Shown piece by piece: positions 18,675 through 29,137 of a stretch of 64,000 nucleotides of DNA. A model generated the notes under the pieces. That model was given only the letters and a program-made list of their open reading frames with translations. It searched no databases and was not told where the DNA came from. The stretch's first letter is position 1; every line of letters starts with the position of its first letter. Origin of the DNA: CBDCWO01 sp965223405. Lineage in GTDB: Bacteria > Bacteroidota > Bacteroidia > Chitinophagales > Saprospiraceae. Made by a program: the position numbers and the translations under genes. Location: assembly GCA_965223405.1 (NCBI GenBank), contig CBDCWO010000006.1, positions 5,022,001 through 5,086,000 of the forward strand, written 5' to 3'.

Positions 18675-18992
18675 ATGTCGGAAGAAAAAAAACAAGGTAA
18701 TCAAATTAACATCGAATTACCTGAAGGTATTGCGGAAGGGGTATATTCCAACTTGGCTATCATATCACATTCTCATTCGGAGTTTGTAGTGGATTTTGTC
18801 AGGTTAATGCCCAATGTGCCCAAGGCTAAAGTTAAATCGAGAATCATATTAACACCTGAACATGCCAAAAGATTGTTAGTCGCACTACGTGATAATCTGC
18901 AAAAATTTGAAAAACAGTTTGGCAGCATCAATGAACCTGAAACTCCTAATTTGCCACCGATGAACTTTAACACCCCTACCGCACAAGCCTAA
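18675..18992 (+). CDS. DUF3467 domain protein
   Basis: About 105 residues. The core, INIELPEGIAEGVYSNLAIISHSHSEFVVDFVRLMPNVPKAKVKSRIILTPEHAKRLL reads as DUF3467 throughout, including the SEFVVDF block and the HAKRLL helix. The role of the family is not established. The ATG at 18675 begins the conserved acidic-basic MSEEKK start, so the longer reading from 18654 is not used. Confidence 0.9.
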   Translation: MSEEKKQGNQINIELPEGIAEGVYSNLAIISHSHSEFVVDFVRLMPNVPKAKVKSRIILTPEHAKRLLVALRDNLQKFEKQFGSINEPETPNLPPMNFNTPTAQA

Positions 18993-19124
18993 TCTACTTC
19001 ATGTGGGGATCAAAACTGTAAGTCGAAAATTTACCCTGTTGCCATATCTAAAAATCTGATACGTTGATCGAAAAATGTATACCATATCTTGATCCACACT
19101 AAAAATTAATTTAATTTTCAAATT

Positions 19125-19532
19125 ATGGATCCTCAACATTATGACGCTTATTTAAAGGCTAAAAAAAGGGTAAAGAAAAAAAAAGGTTACTATGCCCATT
19201 TGATCTCCTATGTATCGGTAATGATCTTCTTTATGGCCATTAATTTGGCAACCTATAGTGAAGAACCGGTCATTTGGTTTTTTTGGCCTATGCTGGGCTG
19301 GGGTGTTGGGCTGCTTATTCATACGTTTTCAGTGTTCGGTATTCCAGGTGTAGGTCCTTTGGATCAGTCTTGGGAACAAAAACAAATCAAGAAAGAAATG
19401 GAGAAAATGGGATCTCCTGCCAGCTATGAAGATGAGGTTCCAGAGGAGGAAGAACTCGAGTTGAAAGATCCGGATGAAATCATCATAAAACGAACCAGTC
19501 CGCCCACTTACCGTGATTCGGATTTTGTGTGA
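19125..19532 (+). CDS. 2TM-domain membrane protein
   Basis: 135 residues: a basic N-terminus (KKRVKKKKGYYAHLISY), two membrane helices (about residues 26-44 and 52-70) and a charged C-terminal tail. This is the 2TM-domain pattern, common in Bacteroidota. It often accompanies LytTR-type regulators, but none is adjacent here. Function unknown. Confidence 0.85.
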   Translation: MDPQHYDAYLKAKKRVKKKKGYYAHLISYVSVMIFFMAINLATYSEEPVIWFFWPMLGWGVGLLIHTFSVFGIPGVGPLDQSWEQKQIKKEMEKMGSPASYEDEVPEEEELELKDPDEIIIKRTSPPTYRDSDFV

Positions 19533-19653
19533 AGACAACTTCAGCGGTAATTATTTAGCCATAGTATGGAATCCGTTAGTTTTACCCTGACTCTAAAGGG
19601 AAAATGGCATTTTTTGCCTTTCCACACGACATATTCTCAAAATATCAAGCACA

Positions 19654-20290
19654 ATGGTGAACCAAACCGGCATGTGCTTGGCAGGCTTAATTGGCTCCAC
19701 ACTGCGAAATAAATTTCGCAGACCAATGGGCCTTATAAATTAAACCGTTCTGCCAAAGGAATATTTCACAGACCAATGGGCAGTCCGAAGTTCCGATTTC
19801 AATGATTTTCTTGTTGCTCTAGGTGTTTTCAACTTTAATACAGGCCCTTGAGTCCAATGGTTAACCAAACGAGTTTCAGTCCGACAGGGTTATTTGGCTT
19901 TCTTTGCCCTATGGTGAACCAAACCGGCCTGTGCGCGGCAGGCTTAATTGGCTCCACACTGCGAAATAAATTTCGCAGACCAATGGGCCTTATAAATTAA
20001 ACCGTTCTGCCAAAGGAATATTTCACAGACCAATGGGCAGTCCGAAGTTCCGATTTCAATGATTTTCTTGTTGCTCTTGGTGTTTTCAACTTTAATACAG
20101 GCCCTTGAGCCCAATGGTTAACCAAACGAGTTTCAGTCCGACAGGGTTATTTGGCTTTCTTTGCCCTATGGTGAACCAAACTAGCCTGCCCTGGTCAGGT
20201 TTAGTTCCATACTGCCAAATAAACCTGCCTATGGCAGGTAAACCAGTTTGTCGGACGAAGTTTCACAGACTGATTAGGCGAATATGTCAG
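19654..20290. repeat. 257-bp tandem repeat, two full copies and a divergent third
   Basis: Copy 1 is 19654-19910, copy 2 is 19911-20167 and a diverged partial copy follows from 20168 to about 20290. The same landmarks recur at exactly 257 bases: ATGGTGAACCAAAC, CTTAATTGGCTCC and CTGCGAAATAAATTTCGCAG. Each unit holds that perfect hairpin (first at 19702-19721) and the word CAGACCAATGGGC twice. The near identity of copies 1 and 2 points to a recent duplication. Short open frames inside it have no coding character. Most of the stretch 19533-20410 is this array; the rest holds no recognisable gene. Confidence 0.85.
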
Positions 20291-20410
20291 GATGTTATTT
20301 AGTAGTGCAGGAGACAGTGTTATTCAGAAGCGGGTCACTCTGGTTTCAATCATATTGACAACTACTTCGTAAAATTGTCGAACCGCCAAAATTTACAGAT
20401 ATTTACAGAT

Positions 20411-21775
20411 ATGTTCCAGCGCGAAATCTTAAGGTACTCGAAGATTACCTTTGTAACTGCAATTGTTGTATTGCTGATACAGGCTCTTTTTATTCGTTTA
20501 AATGATGTAAACTGGCTGGATCGCTTAGGACCTCTTCTGGAGAACCTTGAAACAGGCTTCACGAATCCCTTGAATGTTTTGGTATGGAGCATGCCCTATT
20601 TATTAATTAGATTTCTCCAACTATTAACATCTAGTTTCCGCAATAAGGACCGAAAGGGAGCTGCAAGAACCTTCGGATTGTATTTGTTAGTGCCTTCACT
20701 ACTATTGACTTTATTAGTTGCTAATGTTGGATCCCATCGAAACCTAAACCAATTTGGCTACTATGGGATTCATCAAAATGAAAATACCACCAATACCACC
20801 TTAAAGAATGTAGACAAGGATCGTAAACATCGTGGTGTAAACTACTTTAGTCGGCGATCAATTGAGGAAGAAAATCTCACCAGTCTGATCGATAACAATA
20901 TTGAATGGATAACACTGGTTCCTTACGGATGGCAACAAGACTATCAGGCAGATCAATTGAGGGGATACAGTGACGGATATGGTGAGTGGTCCCGTCGCGA
21001 TTCATCTTTCATTAAAAGGGCAGAGTTTTTCAAGCAGAATGGATTCAAAGTAATGATTAAGCCGCATATCTGGATGCGTGGTAATGGAGACAAATGGCGA
21101 TCGGATATTTATCCACAGGGGGAGGCATGGGCTAGGTGGTCAAAAAGTTATACTCATTTTATCCTGCATTATGCAACCCTATCTCAAAAAGTAAATGTGG
21201 ATCTGTTTTGTATTGGCACAGAATTGAGACTGGTGGCTAAGAACTATCCTGAATATTGGTATCAATTGATCAGAAAGGTTCGCCAAATTTATCAGGGGCC
21301 GCTTACCTATGCGGCCAATTGGTATCAGGAAGCAGAGGAAGTCATATTTTGGGAAAAACTGGATTTCGTTGGAGTCCAGGCCTATTATCCATTGAGCAAC
21401 AAGGAGAACCCATCGGTGCAAGAACTGGTGAAAGGATGGACCTCCCATACCCAAGAGATCGAATCATTGGTTCACCGTACCGGAAAACCTATCCTGTTTA
21501 CCGAAATTGGATATAAAAGTACCACCGATGCGGCCATTGAACCTTGGGAATGGGTGCGACGAAATGATCCAGATAATAAACCCGTTTCGTTCGAGACTCA
21601 AGCCAATGCTTATGAAGCTTTTTTTCGAGTGTTTTGGCATAAAAAGTGGTTTCAAGGAGTGCATTTCTGGCAGTGGCATGGTGGGATGTCAGAACTATCC
21701 TCCTGGCAACAAATTAATTTTACTCCCCAATTAAAGCCGGCAGAAGAGGTAATGGCCAGGTGGTTTGGGAAGTGA
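20411..21775 (+). CDS. GH113-like glycoside hydrolase with N-terminal membrane segments
   Basis: About 454 residues. Three membrane helices fill the first 100 residues or so, followed by a TIM-barrel hydrolase resembling family GH113 (beta-mannanase and relatives). RGVNYFS starts the barrel; FCIGTELRL holds the likely acid/base Glu; KPILFTEIGYKS holds the likely nucleophile Glu; FQGVHFWQWHGG closes the barrel. The catalytic domain would face the periplasm. The ATG at 20411 is used, because the frame further upstream begins in the repeat. Substrate is unknown; polymer processing at the envelope is an inference. Confidence 0.75.
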   Translation: MFQREILRYSKITFVTAIVVLLIQALFIRLNDVNWLDRLGPLLENLETGFTNPLNVLVWSMPYLLIRFLQLLTSSFRNKDRKGAARTFGLYLLVPSLLLTLLVANVGSHRNLNQFGYYGIHQNENTTNTTLKNVDKDRKHRGVNYFSRRSIEEENLTSLIDNNIEWITLVPYGWQQDYQADQLRGYSDGYGEWSRRDSSFIKRAEFFKQNGFKVMIKPHIWMRGNGDKWRSDIYPQGEAWARWSKSYTHFILHYATLSQKVNVDLFCIGTELRLVAKNYPEYWYQLIRKVRQIYQGPLTYAANWYQEAEEVIFWEKLDFVGVQAYYPLSNKENPSVQELVKGWTSHTQEIESLVHRTGKPILFTEIGYKSTTDAAIEPWEWVRRNDPDNKPVSFETQANAYEAFFRVFWHKKWFQGVHFWQWHGGMSELSSWQQINFTPQLKPAEEVMARWFGK

Positions 21776-22557
21776 TATCAATTACGAATTACGAATTACG
21801 AAGTGATGGAGATTGGTGGAGGGCTTGAGTCTGTTTTCTGACCTCTGATTTCTTATTTCAAACTGAAGCCTGTGTATCGTGTATAATCGTGTTCAATCGT
21901 GTTTTAAATATGTGACGAGAATGAGATAGGAACGCTATGGTCGTTGAATTGTGTAATTGCATTGCCTGCCATAGCAATGGCGGAAGTAGACTTAGTCTAT
22001 CGTAGCAGTGCGAAGGCAGGTGTAATTGTTTAAGGGTTCACGGAGTATTAAATCAATCGTATGCAATAAAAGTTAGAACAAGATATTAGTGATTCACAAG
22101 ATATGCCAGGATTGTGGTAAGAGTGAAAACCCGGAATCCTGAGTATCGTGTTCAATCGTGTTCAAAAATCCGCACAAGATTCTGATCATCGATCACGCTG
22201 AAATCGGAAACCCTTGATACCTGAGACCCTTGACTCTCTTGCTACAATATGCCAGGATTGGAAAACGGTAATCGGTGATCGGTGGTTAGAGCATGGCTGG
22301 GAGCATTTGGTATGGAAAAAATTACGAATTGTCAATATTAAAAATTACGAATCAATTATAGAAATTTGATAAAGGACAATGTATAATTAGCAATTTCAAT
22401 ACTACGAAGTAAGAAAACATTGAAATTGATTATTGCTATTGAAATGGTGAAGATTAAGGAGAAAACTTTTAGTGAAAAGTTAGGGTTAGGGAATAGCAGA
22501 GCAGAGATAAAGTTCCCAAGTTGCAAAATAGATAAGAATAAAGCTTTTGAGGAATCA
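21776..22557. other. Long intergenic region with short repeated phrases
   Basis: No convincing gene; open frames here are short, AT-rich and lack any family signal. It contains ATTACGA repeats (from 21781 and again near 22320), a 16-base direct repeat at 21888-21903 and 22147-22162, and a 14-base repeat (ATATGCCAGGATTG) at 22101 and 22247. These look like decaying copies of short sequences, not functional sites. Confidence 0.5.
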
Positions 22558-23811
22558 TTAGTCAACCACAATATCCTCTTTGAGTCGTGCAAATACTACG
22601 ATGGGATTGGAGTTTTCATCAATTTGATTTGCGAGTGGATAGAAGGCAGAGGATTCAGCCGCTGCCAATTGTACCAGGGATATATTTTGCTTTTTGGCAA
22701 TCGACTCCAGCCTGATTACTGCTAAAGGTGCCGGTAAGATAAAAATCAAATCTTGGCCGTGAATGAAAAAGGGCCACACATCCAATTGACCAATCGGACT
22801 GTTATCAAGGTCATTGACCTGCTCTCTTAAAGTGACCCCGGAATTCTTCTTCTTGTCATACAAATGCCAGTCGTGTAGTCCCTGGTAAAAATTTGAAAAG
22901 AAGAAATAGTTTTCGTTCTCCGAATGTGTTCTAATATTGAATACATGGTCTTTTTTGTTCAGGACCAGGGTTCTGGAATTCCTGCGGTTTGGCTGATGCC
23001 TCAGTTTTTCAAGAGCCGTTTCCTCCAGCCAGGCATTTCCAAAGTCAAGATGGTATTTTGGAAGGAGACCTTGTGGGCTCACAGCATATATTAGGGGGTC
23101 GAGGATGGTGTTAAATAAATATTGATTGGGAGGATAAGCTGGACCAAAATTTCTTTTTGAGGATACAATAAAAAGGGAAGACACTTCATCAGTAGGTAGA
23201 CTTTGCTCAATTGGTTTCAAATTTTCGGTTAGAATGTGCACCCTCTCTGGAGATTCGGACGGAAAGTTTCCTTTAAAACAACCGTATCCTCCATCAGCAA
23301 AATGCACAAAACGCACATAACGATCCGGAGTATCAATGGTTTTCAGGTAGTTACCATTCTCGTCGTAAACCAGGATCCTTTTTTGTTGGTGATCCAATAT
23401 CTCAATCTGGTGTGAACTGTTGATTAAGAAATCATTGATTCCTAACGCACTTCCTGGACCTTCATATGGTATTTGTAATTTTAGTAAAAATTCTCCATTT
23501 ATGCCAAAAACCGAAAGCGCGGCGCTGCTGGCGGGATTGCCATGCAGAATATAATATCGGTTGTTGGCGATGATCAGCTTTTGAAATTCGTCCAATATGG
23601 AGTCATCTGTTAAGGTGGATAGCGGAACATATCTAATTCGAGAAAATAAGATGGAAACTTTATTCGTATGAGTAAAATTTTCAACCTTTAATGTGGTCAG
23701 CTCATTATTTATACTGACTTCTTTCAAACATGAAATGGATGATCCACCTATTGAAATCAATAAAAGCAAAAAGAGGAAATCACCGATTCTGTTTGTTGAA
23801 TTGTTTTTCAT
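22558..23811 (-). CDS. 6-bladed beta-propeller lipoprotein
   Basis: About 417 residues. The signal peptide ends in a lipobox (ISCL), so the protein is a lipoprotein. The body matches the Bacteroidota 6-bladed beta-propeller family: VRYVPLST-like start (IRYVPLSTLTDDS), FDREGKFLKQI-like blades (FGINGEFLLKLQIPYEGPGS) and IEILDHQQKRILVYDENGNYLKTI. These proteins are usually linked to sensing or nutrient binding but have no assigned reaction. The ATG at 23811 starts the signal peptide. Confidence 0.8.
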   Translation of the reverse strand: MKNNSTNRIGDFLFLLLLISIGGSSISCLKEVSINNELTTLKVENFTHTNKVSILFSRIRYVPLSTLTDDSILDEFQKLIIANNRYYILHGNPASSAALSVFGINGEFLLKLQIPYEGPGSALGINDFLINSSHQIEILDHQQKRILVYDENGNYLKTIDTPDRYVRFVHFADGGYGCFKGNFPSESPERVHILTENLKPIEQSLPTDEVSSLFIVSSKRNFGPAYPPNQYLFNTILDPLIYAVSPQGLLPKYHLDFGNAWLEETALEKLRHQPNRRNSRTLVLNKKDHVFNIRTHSENENYFFFSNFYQGLHDWHLYDKKKNSGVTLREQVNDLDNSPIGQLDVWPFFIHGQDLIFILPAPLAVIRLESIAKKQNISLVQLAAAESSAFYPLANQIDENSNPIVVFARLKEDIVVD

Positions 23812-23974
23812 GTATCCCATAGAAACAGATTGGTTACTAGCAGTTTGAAAGCAAAAAAGGAAAAGGAAAATAGATAGCCATAAAGTTATAATAATCTAAT
23901 TTGGTAGGCTTATTTTGTTTAAGTTCACTTCAAAAACTCGAGTAGCTTACCACTTCTCAAACTTTCTGAATTAC

Positions 23975-25594
23975 TCAATGAACTACAATTTTCTTGCTCC
24001 AAGATTGACCGTTAGCTTGCAACCGATAGACATACAACCCCTGGGCCAATTGCCCCCGGATAAAACTCAAGTCGATAGTCCTTTCTCCCATTCCCTGATT
24101 TTCCGACAGCAAAGTCGATACTTTTTTTCCCTGGATAGTAAACAAGTCCAATTGTATTTGTGTCGTATAGGGTAAATAAAGATAGATACGGATCGATCCA
24201 TCCCGGGCATATCGTGCCTCGTGAACCAATCCATCGATATGCGCATTACGGACCGGTGATATATTTTCACAGGTCAATCCGAGTTCCGGGAGACGACCAA
24301 AAGATTTACCCAGCAGCTGGTCGACCAGGGTGGAATCCATACAAAGCCAGTATTCCAAGAGAGTAGCATAAATCTGCCGAAAATCGGTTCCATAGATTAA
24401 ATTTCCAACGGAGTCGGTATTATTCAAGTCCGGATCCTTGCCGAGCACTCCATTTCCATTCAAACCTTGTCCAAACAGCAGCACCGGAGCAGCAGCTCCA
24501 TGATCGGTACCCCGAGAAGCATTTTGTTCGATTCTCCGGCCAAATTCAGATACCGTCAAACAAACCACCTTTTCGTCCTTGGATCCCAGAGTCAGGTCTT
24601 CATAAAATCCAGCCACCGAATTGGAAAGTTGGGCCATTAGGTTAGGATGTAGTTGATTTTGATTGGCATGGGTATCATGGCCCCCCAGAGTAACCATATA
24701 TACCTGAGTTGGTAATCCACCTTTGATCAGCCGGGCGACTAATGCCAGGGAATTTGCTAATTGGCCATTGTTTCCATAATTAGCCTGGTTGGAACTTTGA
24801 TCATATGCTTCTTTGATCAATTCCGCATATTTAAAAGTTTGGTTAGTAACCGTCCGGATATAGCGAAGTTGTTCCCCATGATGACAATCTGGAACCATTA
24901 CCGTATCGTATAATTCCCCACTGGTGGCCAATTGGAAAAGTAGTTCCGGATTCGCAACCGAGAATGCGAGATTCTGTTCGGCCTGATTGTTAAATAGTAT
25001 AGAGCCTGAACTGCCGATTTGAATAGCCGGTGGATAATCCGGAGGACTGGTGCTAAAATCTGGAAAACAATGGTCCAACATCCTACCCATCCACCCTGAT
25101 TTGTCCAGGTCTGTAGCATCAGAAGCGGAATCCCAAATGTCGGTTGATCTAAAATGGGATAAATTTTGATCGGGATATCCTACGCTGTTTATTACCTTCA
25201 TCTGGCCACTATCCCAGAGGGTTTTAACTCCTCCCATAGTATCCGGTAAGCTAAACTTTGAGTTTAAATTCAGTAATTTGTTGGAGGGTATGGAAATATT
25301 CGGTCTTTTGGATTGATACGTTGCATAATCGAATACCGGAACCACGGTGTTCAGTCCATCGTTTCCACCTTTCTGTCTGATGATCACCAGGATGCGATCA
25401 TTTTCAGGATTTAGGGCCGAGGAAAGAAATCCAAGATTCATGGCCTGCACTGTGTGGCTACCTAACAACATAGTTCCCCCTCCGGCTAAACCCAGCGTTT
25501 GCAGAAAACTTCTGCGATTCCATTTTTGATGATCATTCCGGTGGGCACTTGAATCGTCAAGGGTAGTACCTCTTCGAATTTTAAACTTTGTCAT
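23975..25594 (-). CDS. DUF1501 protein with Tat signal and T9SS sorting tail
   Basis: 539 residues. An N-terminal twin-arginine motif (RRSFLQTLGLAGGG) marks Tat export of a folded protein. The DUF1501 domain follows: RILVIIRQKGGNDGLN, FRSTDIWDSAS, GGHDTHANQ and SEFGRRIEQNASRGTDHG, resembling sulfatase-like folds. The last 80 or so residues, IRIYLYLPYTTQIQLDLFTIQGKKV to GLYVYRLQANGQSWSKKIVV, form a type A sorting domain, so the protein should reach the surface. It directly follows the DUF1800 gene with one base between stop and start. The pair is standard in Bacteroidota and Planctomycetes; its biochemical role is unknown. Confidence 0.9.
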   Translation of the reverse strand: MTKFKIRRGTTLDDSSAHRNDHQKWNRRSFLQTLGLAGGGTMLLGSHTVQAMNLGFLSSALNPENDRILVIIRQKGGNDGLNTVVPVFDYATYQSKRPNISIPSNKLLNLNSKFSLPDTMGGVKTLWDSGQMKVINSVGYPDQNLSHFRSTDIWDSASDATDLDKSGWMGRMLDHCFPDFSTSPPDYPPAIQIGSSGSILFNNQAEQNLAFSVANPELLFQLATSGELYDTVMVPDCHHGEQLRYIRTVTNQTFKYAELIKEAYDQSSNQANYGNNGQLANSLALVARLIKGGLPTQVYMVTLGGHDTHANQNQLHPNLMAQLSNSVAGFYEDLTLGSKDEKVVCLTVSEFGRRIEQNASRGTDHGAAAPVLLFGQGLNGNGVLGKDPDLNNTDSVGNLIYGTDFRQIYATLLEYWLCMDSTLVDQLLGKSFGRLPELGLTCENISPVRNAHIDGLVHEARYARDGSIRIYLYLPYTTQIQLDLFTIQGKKVSTLLSENQGMGERTIDLSFIRGQLAQGLYVYRLQANGQSWSKKIVVH

Positions 25595-25595
25595 A

Positions 25596-27092
25596 TCATG
25601 TTAATTGAAATTCTGGTGAACGAAAAATTTGGATTAATAACAACCCGGTTTGAGTAGGAACTGTGTCCCAATCCAGACTCCATAATTCATCATCAAAATA
25701 ATTCTGTGGAACTTCTGCTTTAAAGACTTCCAAGGCTTCCATTTGATCCAATTCCGATGAAAAGCCGTTAGTTGTAAAAAATTGAACAATTGAATCGGTC
25801 ACCACTTTGGGATCCTTGGAATTGTCTGACAGCTGTTTAGCAATTATTCTTAGTGTTTCCGGTGATTCGGTAAATACCGACAATAAAAAGATATCCGACA
25901 CGGTCCATCGCAGAGGTAGTGTTTCCGTATTGATCCAGGTTCGGTCTCCTGTCCAACCGGCCACATCTACCGGAGAAAATAAAATTTGATCAAAAGCAAA
26001 ATCACTAACCTGTAACGCCTGATCCAGCAGGGAATCACTCACTTCCGAACCAATCTGCGAAAACATGCCAATCATCAGTTCCAGTGGGCTTTTGATCAAG
26101 GATCCTGTGGCAGCATCGTCAAAGAAGTGCTCTGATTTGAATAGTTTTTTAAATACTGGTTCAAGTTCAAAGTCTTCATCGACCATGATTTGAGCCAACC
26201 CATTGATAATTTGCTCATTCGGTGAGGGGCTTACAAAGTTTCGATAAATCTTCCTACATATATGTTGTGCGATCAGATAACCTTTTTCAGAAAAGAGTAT
26301 TTCGTGGACATCGTCATATCCCCATTTTCCGGTTTTTCCAAAAATGGTTTTCTCGCCATTGTCAAATGTCAAACTTAGAAACAGTATGGGTTGACAAAAG
26401 GCGGTTAATCCCTGATATCCGGTTAGGGCTCTTGCCGTTTCTTTAATGTCTTCCTGGGTGTACCCACGATCTCTTCCCAGTGTAAATAATTCATATAGTT
26501 CGCGAGCATAATTCTCATTGGGAGCCCCTTTTAGATTTTGTACTCCATTCAAATAGAGAAGCATGGCCGGGGTCTTCCCAATTTCATAGACAAATTGCTT
26601 GAAATTGCCCATACTATAATCAAACAGGATCTGATGATACTCGTACATCCAGGTCAGGCAGAAGTAGGTCTCAATTTGAGTCACAAAGTGATTGTGCCAA
26701 AACAAAGTGAGCTTCTCGCGAAATCCGTGATTGATCATCCGTCTGGCCCATGACCTCTTCCAGGTATTGAATTCTTCAACCACTGCCGGAGTATTATTGC
26801 GGTAATCATCTTCCGTAAAATCCTCCCAATTGCCGGCTTCTGGGAACTCAAGCCCTTGCGCCTGGGAAAATAACTGATCAACCACATCGCCAGGTTCCAT
26901 ATTTTGATAGCTGGATATCTGCTCCGGATTGGCTCCGAAGCCCATTCTTCTCAACAAGTGGTTGACTCTGGTCTGATTCCAGGGTTTATCAAGGCTTGGC
27001 TGATATTCAGCCAGCGAGGACTTGTTGCAAGAATCAAAAGGTGGATTGATGGGTAAGTTCGAGAATTGCGGAGTTTCAGATACAGTATGCAT
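25596..27092 (-). CDS. DUF1800 domain protein
   Basis: 498 residues. The DUF1800 signature runs from WNQTRVNHLLRRMGFGA through FREKLTLFWHNHFVTQ, NENYARELYELFTLG and FSEKGYLIAQHICRKIYRNFV. No signal peptide is evident. It is the upstream partner of the DUF1501 gene, nearly contiguous with it. Function is not established; the conserved pairing suggests the two act together. Confidence 0.92.
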   Translation of the reverse strand: MHTVSETPQFSNLPINPPFDSCNKSSLAEYQPSLDKPWNQTRVNHLLRRMGFGANPEQISSYQNMEPGDVVDQLFSQAQGLEFPEAGNWEDFTEDDYRNNTPAVVEEFNTWKRSWARRMINHGFREKLTLFWHNHFVTQIETYFCLTWMYEYHQILFDYSMGNFKQFVYEIGKTPAMLLYLNGVQNLKGAPNENYARELYELFTLGRDRGYTQEDIKETARALTGYQGLTAFCQPILFLSLTFDNGEKTIFGKTGKWGYDDVHEILFSEKGYLIAQHICRKIYRNFVSPSPNEQIINGLAQIMVDEDFELEPVFKKLFKSEHFFDDAATGSLIKSPLELMIGMFSQIGSEVSDSLLDQALQVSDFAFDQILFSPVDVAGWTGDRTWINTETLPLRWTVSDIFLLSVFTESPETLRIIAKQLSDNSKDPKVVTDSIVQFFTTNGFSSELDQMEALEVFKAEVPQNYFDDELWSLDWDTVPTQTGLLLIQIFRSPEFQLT

Positions 27093-27129
27093 AAATATTA
27101 TTAAATATTAAAAATTAACTACAATCATT

Positions 27130-28257
27130 TCATTGTTTTACGATTGACAAGATGGATTCAATATCTGGATTGATGGCCAATATTTTTCCTGATTTGTCAA
27201 TTAAAAATTGGCCTCCTCCTGCATTGGGAATTCCGTATTTTTCCCAAATCATTTTTTCCTTATTTACTTCCGGATATACATTCCAAGGATATTTATATTT
27301 GAGTTTGGCCGTTTCATATTCTAACAAGTTTTTGATACCCCCAATTATGCCAATCACATTTATATCTTCCGCTTCCAACACTTTAAAGTTCTCCTTTACC
27401 ATTATACTCTTTCTAATGCATGGACCACACCAGGGAGCCCAAAGGTCAAGTAATGTGTAATCACTCTTTTTTATTAAATCGGAAAACCAAATTGAATTAT
27501 CTCCGTTATCGGTTATTTGAAAATCGACAATACTTCCACCAACTATTACTTGACGTTTAGATGTCAAATAGTTATCAATCCTTTTCCTCAATGGATGATC
27601 AGCAAATTGAGTAACCCAGAAGTTATGAATATCTTGAGGAGCATTGACCTTTATACCTATATTATCGGAATCTTTAAGCCTTTCAAAGTATTCGTAGAAC
27701 CCTAAAAGTGAAGGCGACTCAGAGAAATACTTGTGTTGCCAAGAAAATAATTCGCTATATATAGAATCAACTTTATTTTCCGCTTCAATCCTTAGCAATG
27801 AATCCTGATGTTTTGTGTTTAGTTTGTCAATCCAATAATTCATTTCCTTCCCAAATTGAGTGATCAGTACATCATAGAATTCCTTTTGTTCACTTGTTAA
27901 TTGACTACCTACAATCTGGTTTTTTTGGAACTTGTTTACAGGATATAATTCAAACAAAATGGTATCGCTGTCTGGAAAAAAGTTGATTGGTCTCCACGCC
28001 CCACGCTTTAGCTCGCTTGTAAAGATCAATTGATAAGCTTCTATTGCTGCAATTTCCATTAAATGATCAAAAGTACTATCTGCTTTTGTCGGAATTTTAA
28101 TTCCCTGAAATCGAGCATCTTCATATGACCTTAATAACACTAAGGTGTCAAAGGGGGTATAGACTTTTCCTTTTAAGTATACTTCCCTTTTCTCCTGGGC
28201 AAATAAAACAATTGCTGAGGTCATGATACAACCAATACAAAACAGTAGTGCTTTCAT
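27130..28257 (-). CDS. TlpA-like thiol-disulphide oxidoreductase (exported)
   Basis: 375 residues: signal peptide ending near LFAQ, an N-terminal helical region of about 220 residues typical of Bacteroidota DUF4369/TlpA proteins, and a C-terminal thioredoxin fold with the redox motif WAPWCGPC followed by a cis-Pro region (IPNAGGGQF, an unusual cis-Pro loop that ends in Ala-Gly rather than the common Thr-Pro). It should reduce or form disulphides in periplasmic proteins. It reads on the same strand as the DUF1800 gene but lies 37 bases upstream of it. Confidence 0.85.
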   Translation of the reverse strand: MKALLFCIGCIMTSAIVLFAQEKREVYLKGKVYTPFDTLVLLRSYEDARFQGIKIPTKADSTFDHLMEIAAIEAYQLIFTSELKRGAWRPINFFPDSDTILFELYPVNKFQKNQIVGSQLTSEQKEFYDVLITQFGKEMNYWIDKLNTKHQDSLLRIEAENKVDSIYSELFSWQHKYFSESPSLLGFYEYFERLKDSDNIGIKVNAPQDIHNFWVTQFADHPLRKRIDNYLTSKRQVIVGGSIVDFQITDNGDNSIWFSDLIKKSDYTLLDLWAPWCGPCIRKSIMVKENFKVLEAEDINVIGIIGGIKNLLEYETAKLKYKYPWNVYPEVNKEKMIWEKYGIPNAGGGQFLIDKSGKILAINPDIESILSIVKQ

Positions 28258-29137
28258 AATTGAAATGTTTTTATTTATACTTTAGTGTTGTCAAACTCAA
28301 ATTTAAAGATCAGTTCCCAGGTGTTGCTATCCAAAAATTTGGCTGCTGGATAAATTCCCAAAAAAAGTTAAAGTGCTTATCCATATTTTCAATTAAAAGT
28401 GTTGATCCGGATACTGATTAGACAGTTTTTGTATTATAACGGTTAACAAAAATCAATTATTTGGCCAAGATTAGGCGAAAAAAGCTAACAAGAAGTGAAT
28501 AATGAGTATTGAGAAAACTGAAAAATGTAGATGGTTGAAGACAGAAATCAGAGGTCAGAAGATAGAAGATAGACACCAGAAGACAGAGATAGAAGACAGA
28601 GGATAGAAATAAGATGCCTGAGATCCATCATCCGAATCGAGAATCTTCGCATTAGTTTGAAACCAGTGTTAGTGAAAAACCGTTCCCAGGCAGTTTAAGC
28701 AAAGAATATGGCCTTTTACAATTTACATTTGTCTGTGGATGTGTGAGAAATATTGCGGGGCGCTGTACCTAATTCCTACGTAAAGGCAGATCCGTTGTCC
28801 TGAACTTGAATGTTTGATGCAGTTTTAACTGCTTTGGGTAGACTTGTGTGCTTATTTGCAAGAGAACAAATAAATTGCTGATTCGCTCGTACTTAACACA
28901 GATCCCGAACATTTGCAGCTGAGGCTGCAAATTTCGGGATGGCATTATATTTTGTTTTTATGAACCAGATAACTCTTCGTGCCAATCCAAAAAGCCAAAA
29001 CAAAAAAACAAAAAAGCCATTCCAAAATTTGTTTGCAAATGTTCGGATAGAAGTCCATACTGATATTCAGATATTAAGGTTATACCATTATCATTTATGG
29101 TTCCACGGTTGTAGTTTATCCGTGAAGGGAAAATGAA
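28258..29137. other. Long intergenic region with a 47-bp hairpin repeat
   Basis: No convincing gene. It holds a degenerate AGAAGATAGA-type tract (28535-28615) and a 47-bp hairpin repeat at 28895-28941 that recurs at 55438. A 65-codon open frame overlapping the hairpin has no family match that I recognise. Confidence 0.5.
28895..28941. repeat. 47-bp hairpin repeat, copy 1
   Basis: Begins AACACAGATCCCGAACATTTG and ends GCAAATTTCGGGATG, so that CCCGAA(C)ATTTG can pair with CAAATTTCGGG across a bulge. The middle CAGC/GCTG adds four pairs. The same start and end, with a different middle, occur at 55438-55484. Confidence 0.7.

Noticed and set aside
19654..20290. Possible CRISPR array
   Set aside because: The repeat unit is 257 bases and tandem, with no short spacers, and no cas gene is present.
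20105..20302. 65-codon open frame
   Set aside because: It is a translation of the 257-bp repeat.
22420..22725. 101-codon open frame
   Set aside because: It overlaps the 3' end of the propeller lipoprotein on the other strand and has no recognisable domain.
28939..29136. 65-codon open frame
   Set aside because: It starts in the hairpin repeat and shows only a low-complexity KKTKK stretch.
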